Below, piece by piece: positions 59,215 through 64,000 of a DNA stretch of 64,000 nt. A program made the translations under genes and the position numbers. Source of the DNA: Archangium sp. (lineage in GTDB: Bacteria; Myxococcota; Myxococcia; Myxococcales; Myxococcaceae); NCBI GenBank assembly GCA_016792935.1, contig JAEUJS010000249.1:1-64000 (forward strand), in the 5' to 3' direction. Positions within the stretch are counted from its first letter, which is position 1. Every line of letters begins with the position of its first letter. The notes beneath the pieces are model-generated. The model did not search any database. It saw only the letters and a list, made by a program, of their open reading frames with translations, and was not told the DNA's origin.

Positions 59215-59823
59215 CTACTTCGAGCCGCTTCCTTCTTCGCCCACGGCCTGCGTCGTCACGGGACCCGGACCGCCGCCTTCTTCACCGACGGCCATGGTGG
59301 TGAACGTGGGCGGCTTGCTGGGCTTGCCGCCACCCTCTTCACCGACCGCGAGCGTGGTGATCGGCGGGGGCTTGCCAGGCTTGCCCGGCTTGTTGCCACC
59401 CTCTTCACCGACCGCGAGCGTCGTGATCGGCGGTTTGCCGGGCTTCTGACCGCCCTCTTCGCCCATCGCCAGGGTCGTGAAGTCACCACCGGGAGGCTTC
59501 GGCTTGGTCGGCCCTTCTTCTCCCATCGCCATCGTCGTGAAGTCGCCACCGGGCGGCTTGCTCGCGCCTTCCTCGTGGAGCGCCTTGGTGGTCACGGCGC
59601 CGGGCGGCTTGCTCGACCCTTCCTCGTGGAGCGCCTTGGTGGTCACGGTGCCGGGCGGCTTGCTCGACCCTTCCTCGTGGAGCGCCTTGGTCGTCACGCC
59701 CCCGGGCTTGCCGGGCTTCTTGCCGCCCTCTTCGTTGAGCGCGAGGGTGGTCAGCTTCTTGTCTTCTTTCTTCTTCGCTTTTCCGAGCTCGTACTTCGGC
59801 AGGCTCCGGGGCTTGATTTTCAC
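59215..59823 (-). CDS. Graspetide precursor peptide with ten TTxxxxEE core repeats
   Basis: 202 aa from GTG at 59823, with GAGGAG six bases upstream. Leader-like start MKIKPRSLPKYELGKAKKK (1-19), then ten cores at about residues 25, 44, 61, 78, 96, 116, 134, 156, 175 and 190: TTLALNEE, three TTKALHEE, TTMAMGEE, TTLAMGEE, two TTLAVGEE, TTMAVGEE, TTQAVGEE. Spacers are Gly/Lys/Pro/Ser. TTxxxxEE is the core motif of plesiocystin-type graspetides, in which an ATP-grasp ligase joins Thr hydroxyls to Glu carboxyls by ester bonds. The ligase is divergent 79 bp away. An in-frame upstream extension to 59904 is discussed in the findings. Confidence 0.9.
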   Translation of the reverse strand: MKIKPRSLPKYELGKAKKKEDKKLTTLALNEEGGKKPGKPGGVTTKALHEEGSSKPPGTVTTKALHEEGSSKPPGAVTTKALHEEGASKPPGGDFTTMAMGEEGPTKPKPPGGDFTTLAMGEEGGQKPGKPPITTLAVGEEGGNKPGKPGKPPPITTLAVGEEGGGKPSKPPTFTTMAVGEEGGGPGPVTTQAVGEEGSGSK

Positions 59824-59902
59824 GCGGTGCTCCTCGAGGAACGACGAGAGGTAAAACGACGGGCGGAGAGTACATTCGCCCCGCTCCCACGTCACCTCAA
59901 CC
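59824..59902. promoter_or_regulatory. Divergent control region of the graspetide locus
   Basis: 79 bp between the precursor start (59823) and the ligase start (59903). It contains the precursor's GAGGAG ribosome-binding site (59830-59835). Plus-strand TACATT (about 59871-59876) is a possible minus-10 element for the ligase, but no minus-35 box is clear. The region is in frame with the precursor upstream of GTG. Confidence 0.5.
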
Positions 59903-60874
59903 ATGCGGGTTGGACTCTTTGGCACCGACGATGATCTCCAGGTCCACGCCGTGGCGAGGGAAGTGCGCGCGCTCGGCGCCGAAGACGTGCTGATTCGCAG
60001 CGACGCGCTCGACGAAGGACTGCCGCTCAGCGAGCTCGATGGCCGCTTCATCTACCGCGGCTCGGACCTCACCGACCTCGAGGGCTTCTACCTGCGCAGC
60101 ATTCCCGCGCCGTACGCGCCGTCGTTCGAGCGCGACGATGGCGAGCTCGTCCTCTACGAGGACTGGTTCATCCACTACATGCAGGAACGCGAGCGCGCGT
60201 CGTACTTCGTCGCGTGGCTGCTCTCGCTCCAAGACCGTGGAGCGCGGCTGATCAACCCACCGCACGCGGGCAGTGTTCTTCAATACAAACCGTTCCAGCT
60301 CGAGACGCTGCGTCGCGCGGGAGCGACCGTGCCGCGCACGTTGCTCAGCAATGATCCGCTCGCGGTGCGCGCATTCCAGAAAGAAGTCGGCGACGTCATC
60401 TTCAAGCCGCTGATGGGAGGCGCCATCACGCGCTCGCTCTCCGAGGTCGACGACGACGAGCTCGACGCGGTGCGGAACGCGCCGGTCATCTTCCAGGAAC
60501 GGATCAACGGAGACGACTTGCGCGTGATGTTGGCGGGCGACGAGATCGTCTCGTGCGTCGCGATTCGCACGCCGGAGCAGCACCTCGATTTTCGCGATGA
60601 CCCGGTCTACTCGGGCGGTGACGCCGCGTACGAGCCGGTGACGCTCCCGGACGCAGTGGTCGCGCAATGCCGAGCAGCGGCGAAGAAGTGCGGGCTCGAG
60701 TTCGCGGGCATCGACATCAAGCGCGCGACCGATGGGCGCTTCGTGTTCCTCGAGCTGAACAGCTCACCCATCTACCTCGACGTGGAACTCAAGTTGGGTC
60801 ACCCGATTTCGCGAGCGATCGCCGAATTGGTGGTCGGGCGGCGCCAAAGTGCGCGAAGGTCCGGCGCGCCATGA
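59903..60874 (+). CDS. ATP-grasp macrocyclase (graspetide ligase)
   Basis: 323 aa, the length of MvdD/PsnB-like enzymes (about 320-330). It begins with a pre-ATP-grasp strand MRVGLFGTDDDLQVHA. ATP-grasp landmarks: VIFKPLMGGAI (Lys168), FQERINGDDLRVML (198-211), AGDEIVSCVAIRTPE, and the metal/ATP site GIDIKRATDGRFVFLELNSS (269-288, Asp271, Glu284 and Asn286). Expected to activate Glu side chains of the precursor as acyl phosphates and form ester links to Thr hydroxyls. Cytoplasmic. Divergent from the precursor. Its stop overlaps the lipoprotein start (ATGA at 60871-60874), so the lipoprotein is co-translated. Confidence 0.93.
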   Translation: MRVGLFGTDDDLQVHAVAREVRALGAEDVLIRSDALDEGLPLSELDGRFIYRGSDLTDLEGFYLRSIPAPYAPSFERDDGELVLYEDWFIHYMQERERASYFVAWLLSLQDRGARLINPPHAGSVLQYKPFQLETLRRAGATVPRTLLSNDPLAVRAFQKEVGDVIFKPLMGGAITRSLSEVDDDELDAVRNAPVIFQERINGDDLRVMLAGDEIVSCVAIRTPEQHLDFRDDPVYSGGDAAYEPVTLPDAVVAQCRAAAKKCGLEFAGIDIKRATDGRFVFLELNSSPIYLDVELKLGHPISRAIAELVVGRRQSARRSGAP

Positions 60875-61566
60875 CTCGTCCGTTCGTTTCGCTCCTCATC
60901 GCGTTCGCCGTGCTCGCTGGTTGTGGGCCCGCCACTCCGGAGCTGGGCAAGTTGATCAGCCCGGTGCTCACCGCGCAGCGTCGCAACGGCGGTGACCTGC
61001 AGGTCATCCTCACCTACGACAACACGCGCACGGCGTGCGGCGCGGTGCAGAACCTCCGCGCGACGCTCGATGGGCAGAACGTCGCGGCGTCTGCGGGCTC
61101 GTTCGATCCGATGGCGAAGACGGAATCCGAGAAGTGCCAATTCCCGGGCTTCTTGATCAAACCCGACATGAAGAGCACGCCGCGGGAAATCATCTTCACC
61201 GATGACGTCACCACGATGAACATGACGCTCACCACGCTGAACCTCGGCACGTCGGTGCCCGACTCTCCGCCGGCGACGTTGCGTTCCGGGTACATGCTGC
61301 GGTGGCTCAATTCGCTGCCGCCCGAGGGCACGACTTCCTACAAGGTGACCTTCACACCGATGGGCGGAGCGGAGGCCACGTGGACCGAAGGCACTTCGCT
61401 CGGCTCGACGCTGACCTCGGCGGTGCCGACGCAGACGGTGTCCGCGAGTGGAACGGTCGCGTTGACGTGGATCGTGAACTCCATGGTCACGAAGTGCGAA
61501 GTGGCGACCGCGTGCACGGCGACGATTCAGGGCGCGGCGAACTTCCCGGCGGTCGTGCAGCCCTGA
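60871..61566 (+). CDS. Lipoprotein coupled to the graspetide ligase
   Basis: 231 aa from ATG at 60871. Lipobox FAVLAGCGP. The mature part is beta-rich with cysteines near 51, 87, 211 and 216 and short strands (SYKVTFTPMGGAEATWTEGT). No protease, ligase or transporter motif. It is translationally coupled to the ATP-grasp gene. It could mature, display or bind the peptide at the envelope, or be unrelated. It is convergent with the TPR gene at 61582 (15 bp between stops). Confidence 0.8.
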   Translation: MTRPFVSLLIAFAVLAGCGPATPELGKLISPVLTAQRRNGGDLQVILTYDNTRTACGAVQNLRATLDGQNVAASAGSFDPMAKTESEKCQFPGFLIKPDMKSTPREIIFTDDVTTMNMTLTTLNLGTSVPDSPPATLRSGYMLRWLNSLPPEGTTSYKVTFTPMGGAEATWTEGTSLGSTLTSAVPTQTVSASGTVALTWIVNSMVTKCEVATACTATIQGAANFPAVVQP

Positions 61567-61581
61567 CCCTGAGTCAGCAGC

Positions 61582-62388
61582 TCACGCGAACCACTGCAGG
61601 ATTTTCTGCAGCCCTTCCTTCTGCTTCGCGGTGCGCGCCAGGCCCTGAGCGGCGACGAGGTGCGCCTTCGCATCAGCGACGCGCCCGAACTCGAGCAACG
61701 ACTCAGCGAGATTGGTCCGGTGCACCACGCTCGAGGGCTCACCGTCGACGCACGCCTGGTAATCGGCGAGCGCCAAGTCGCGCTTCTCGTTCATCGAATG
61801 TGCGGCGGCACGCTGGCTCAGCAGGTCGATCTTCAGCGCCGGTGACGCGGTCGGCAGCTTCTCTTCGACCAGCTTCAGCACCGCATCAGGCCCGTTGAAC
61901 AAGAACGCCTTGCCGACCTCGTTGGTCACCGCGACGTCGGCCTCGGTCCGCTCGAGCGCGTTGGGCGCGGCTCCATCTTGTTCATCGACATCGAGGAGCG
62001 GCGTGTCGAGCGCGAGCAATTCACCCCACACGCGGCCCTTCTCCGACGCGCTCTCGGTGAACTTCTGTGCGCGATCGAGCGCCTCTTGATCGACGCCGCT
62101 GCCCTTGAAGATGTCCGCGGTCAGCGGCTTGGGATTGGCTCCCACTGAGGTCAGCACGTCGTCGAGCAGCTTCACCGCGTCACGCAGCCGCGTGGTGCCC
62201 GCGTCGTCTTTCGCTTCGACGAGCGCTCCTTGCAGCGCCGCCAGCGTGGCCTTCGCGTCTTTGTTCGCCCACGCTTGCTGCGCCTGCGCGAGCTTCTGCG
62301 GAGCGTTCTTCTGCTCCGAGCGCCCCGAGGCGACACCGATGACGACGAGCAGAACGACGAGGCCGAGTCCGACGGCGAGCCAGATCAT
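61582..62388 (-). CDS. Membrane-anchored TPR-like protein
   Basis: 268 aa. N-terminal membrane helix (MIWLAVGLGLVVLLVVIGVA), then a soluble region with paired helices: KLAQAQQAWANKDAKATLAA, the LFNGPDAVLKLVEEKLPTAS segment and C-terminal TPR-type repeats (RDLALADYQACVDGEPSSVV, LAESLLEFGRVADAKAHLVA). Likely anchored in the inner membrane with the TPR part facing one side. Function unknown. It is downstream of the fatty-acid hydroxylase gene on the same strand. Confidence 0.8.
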   Translation of the reverse strand: MIWLAVGLGLVVLLVVIGVASGRSEQKNAPQKLAQAQQAWANKDAKATLAALQGALVEAKDDAGTTRLRDAVKLLDDVLTSVGANPKPLTADIFKGSGVDQEALDRAQKFTESASEKGRVWGELLALDTPLLDVDEQDGAAPNALERTEADVAVTNEVGKAFLFNGPDAVLKLVEEKLPTASPALKIDLLSQRAAAHSMNEKRDLALADYQACVDGEPSSVVHRTNLAESLLEFGRVADAKAHLVAAQGLARTAKQKEGLQKILQWFA

Positions 62389-62406
62389 GGCCGCGGACCT
62401 TACACG

Positions 62407-62973
62407 TCACGCCACGAAGAACACGTGCGCGTACTCCGGCCGCACCGCGCCGGTCTGCGGGTCCTTGAGCCACGGCATGACGAAGCGCGACGGCACGCGC
62501 ACCGTCGCCACCGGCTTGTAGGTGCGGAACACGATGTCCCACAGCGGGCTCGTCACGCCGTGATTGAAGCGCGTGTCGCTGTAGTGATGCGCGAAGTGAT
62601 GCTTGCGCGCCCAGCGGCCGTACGCGCCGAACCCGGCCGTCACGTGCTCGCGGCGATGCAGCACCTCGTAGAACACGTAGAAGCCGAGCAGCCCGCCCGC
62701 GTACGAGAGGCCGAGCGCGACACCCACCAGCCACGTGCAGAACGGAGTCAGCACCGCGAAGAACGCCGCCGCCGCGAGCGCCTTCTTCCACCACTCCGCG
62801 AAGTAGTTCCCCTCGGAGTGGTGTCGCACGTGCTCGGTGGCGAAGGGGTTGGGGCGCGTCTTTGGCTCGTGACCGAGGAAGCGGTGAATCAGGTACTCCA
62901 TCAACGACCACGTCAGGACTCCCAGCAGCGCGGCGAGAGTCAGCAGCAGGTGCTGCTGGGTGAACACGTTCAC
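62407..62973 (-). CDS. Fatty acid hydroxylase superfamily membrane protein
   Basis: 188 aa from GTG at 62973. Di-iron hydroxylase His clusters: YLIHRFLGHEPKTRP (HxxxxH), HVRHHSEGNYF and RKHHFAHHYSDTRFNH, within four to five membrane helices, matching the sterol desaturase/fatty acid hydroxylase family (PF04116). Likely modifies a lipid acyl chain. The GTG start overlaps the TetR stop (GTGA at 62970-62973), so TetR and hydroxylase form one operon. Substrate unknown. Confidence 0.92.
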   Translation of the reverse strand: MNVFTQQHLLLTLAALLGVLTWSLMEYLIHRFLGHEPKTRPNPFATEHVRHHSEGNYFAEWWKKALAAAAFFAVLTPFCTWLVGVALGLSYAGGLLGFYVFYEVLHRREHVTAGFGAYGRWARKHHFAHHYSDTRFNHGVTSPLWDIVFRTYKPVATVRVPSRFVMPWLKDPQTGAVRPEYAHVFFVA

Positions 62974-63671
62974 GATTTGCCTCCGGTTCCAGCGATTGAA
63001 GAAGCAGCGTCCACCCCGCGCGCCTTGCCGCCCCAACCGATGAGCAACGTGCGCACGGCGTGAGTCACGAGCGGGCCCAAATCCACCAGCGCCGACTCGA
63101 AGCGAGATTGTTTCTGCAGCTGCAGCAGACCCTGCAGCGTGGCGAAGAGCGTCAGCGTGCGCTCGAGCGGAGTGCCGGGCTCGTCATCGATGAGCTTCTG
63201 TGACGCCGCGTCACCGAGCGCCGTGGCGACCAGCTCGAGCAGCGCGATGGAACGCTCCGCGACGGGGTTGGCATCGGCGCCACCCACCAGAATCCGCGGC
63301 TCGGCGATGGTGGAAGAGAGAAAGCCGAACGCGTGTGGCCGTTCCCGCGCGAAGCGGCGGTACGCGTGCGCGAGCGTGAAGACCCGCGCGAGTGGATTGA
63401 CCACCTCGGCGCTCTGCACGAGGAACACCTGGAGCTCGTCGAGCACCTGCGCCAACAAGCCGGCGAGCAGCGCGTCCTTCGAGGGGAAGTAGCGGTACAG
63501 CGCGCCCGGCGTGTAGTCGACCGCCTCGGCCAGCCGACCCATCGAGAGCGCTTCCAGCCCGCCCTCGGCCACCAGTTCCATCGCCGCTTCGAGGATCCGC
63601 GAGAGGTTGGCGTCACGCCGCCGTGCGCGCGGAGTCTTCGAAGCCAGGTTCGACGTCGTTTCGTGAAGCAT
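62970..63671 (-). CDS. TetR/AcrR family transcriptional regulator
   Basis: 233 aa from ATG at 63671 (a longer frame to 63692 would overlap the palindrome). Helix-turn-helix: NLSRILEAAMELVAEGGLEA, then LSMGRLAEAVDYTPGALYRY and FPSKDALLAGL (about 20-70). The rest is an alpha-helical ligand domain. It is followed without gap by the fatty-acid hydroxylase gene. A perfect 10-bp-arm palindrome 6 bp upstream (63677-63701) is the likely operator. A lipid-sensing repressor is plausible (inference from the operon). Confidence 0.93.
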   Translation of the reverse strand: MLHETTSNLASKTPRARRRDANLSRILEAAMELVAEGGLEALSMGRLAEAVDYTPGALYRYFPSKDALLAGLLAQVLDELQVFLVQSAEVVNPLARVFTLAHAYRRFARERPHAFGFLSSTIAEPRILVGGADANPVAERSIALLELVATALGDAASQKLIDDEPGTPLERTLTLFATLQGLLQLQKQSRFESALVDLGPLVTHAVRTLLIGWGGKARGVDAASSIAGTGGKS

Positions 63672-63676
63672 CGACC

Positions 63677-63701
63677 AAAGAGTGAACGCCATTCACTCTT
63701 T
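63677..63701. promoter_or_regulatory. Perfect palindrome upstream of TetR, probable operator
   Basis: Arms AAAGAGTGAA (63677-63686) and TTCACTCTTT (63692-63701) with a 5-base spacer, a perfect 10-bp inverted repeat just before the TetR ATG at 63671. This is the size and placement expected for autoregulation. It also lies 9 bp from the end of the neighbouring hydrolase gene. Confidence 0.8.
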
Positions 63702-63710
63702 GAAGTCAAG

Positions 63711-64000
63711 TCACGGAGGGCAGCTCGGTGGGCCGCTCCCCGAACACATGGGCGGCGTGGTGCCCAGCGTCGTGGCCTCGGCCCAGGTGCGCACCAGCTC
63801 GACGTTGCGGTCGTAGATGTTGTTGTGCGCCGCGAAGCCGTCGGTGCAGTACGTCATGCGCACGCCGGCATCGCGCATCGCGGGCACGTTGCACGCCGCT
63901 TCTTCTCCGACGGGCATCACGGTGTCGAGACCGCCCTGCAGGTACAGCACCGGAGCGCCCATCGAGTCACCCGCCATCAAGTCGCTGACCAGCCCGTCGT
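63711..64000 (-). CDS. C-terminal part of an alpha/beta hydrolase, cut by the right edge
   Basis: The frame is open to the window edge, so only the last 96 or so residues are seen. VLYLQGGLDTVMPVGEEAAC carries the likely catalytic Asp and FAAHNNIYDRNVELVRTW the likely catalytic His of an alpha/beta hydrolase. The end is Cys/Pro-rich (CSGSGPPSCPP). Probably secreted or lipoprotein, but its N-terminus lies outside. Upstream of the TetR gene on the same strand, 9 bp from its operator. Confidence 0.72.
   Translation of the reverse strand, partial: DGLVSDLMAGDSMGAPVLYLQGGLDTVMPVGEEAACNVPAMRDAGVRMTYCTDGFAAHNNIYDRNVELVRTWAEATTLGTTPPMCSGSGPPSCPP

Overview
The window is a GC-rich stretch with strong third-position GC bias, densely packed genes, many small lipoproteins with Gly-rich or Pro-rich linkers, and families largely restricted to myxobacteria: a DUF2378/TIGR02265 protein, two TIGR02996 repeat-companion proteins, MopE-type NDCDG lipoproteins, NDVWAVG propeller lipoproteins, a DUF1592/DUF1552 pair and a PEGA-tailed Ser/Thr kinase. 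I infer a chromosomal segment of a member of Myxococcota (Myxococcales). No rRNA, tRNA, CRISPR array, insertion sequence or prophage was recognised.

Layout. 1-11.6 kb: a TIGR02996 protein cut by the left edge, 6-phosphogluconate dehydrogenase (gnd), two zinc-ribbon proteins, a DUF2378 protein, a TetR regulator with three operator-like palindromes facing an outer-membrane-like protein, a beta-lactamase-fold hydrolase, an acidic protein and a stand-alone receiver domain. 11.7-24.4 kb: surface proteins, namely a CxxCH lipoprotein, the DUF1592/DUF1552 operon, a second TIGR02996 protein, two small lipoproteins, a TPR-membrane protein coupled to a MopE-like lipoprotein, and a secreted repeat protein. 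24.4-30.1 kb: an SH3-like protein, ettA, a LysR regulator, a membrane protein, a DUF1801 protein and rarD. 30.1-49 kb: membrane protein plus esterase, PPC-repeat lipoprotein, TauE exporter, M20 peptidase, YjbQ protein, rhomboid-TPR fusion, redoxin, transglutaminase with DUF350, a divergent ABM protein and ECF sigma pair, an EF-hand protein, and a four-module peptidoglycan-binding GH19 lysozyme.

49-57.3 kb: an AbiEi/DUF559-like protein, a 128-bp direct repeat, and a phenolic-lipid type cluster (type III polyketide synthase, ICMT-like methyltransferase, GNAT, FAD oxidoreductase). Then come a propeller lipoprotein and its TPR-membrane partner. 57.4-64 kb: a Ser/Thr kinase, a graspetide locus, a TPR membrane protein, a TetR/fatty-acid-hydroxylase operon under a perfect palindrome, and a hydrolase cut by the right edge.

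The most exciting system is the graspetide (omega-ester-containing peptide) locus at 59.2-61.6 kb. It has a precursor with ten TTxxxxEE cores, a divergent ATP-grasp ligase, and a lipoprotein translationally coupled to the ligase. The TTxxxxEE motif is that of plesiocystin, known from another myxobacterium with four repeats; ten cores and the coupled lipoprotein look new to me, but I could not search databases.
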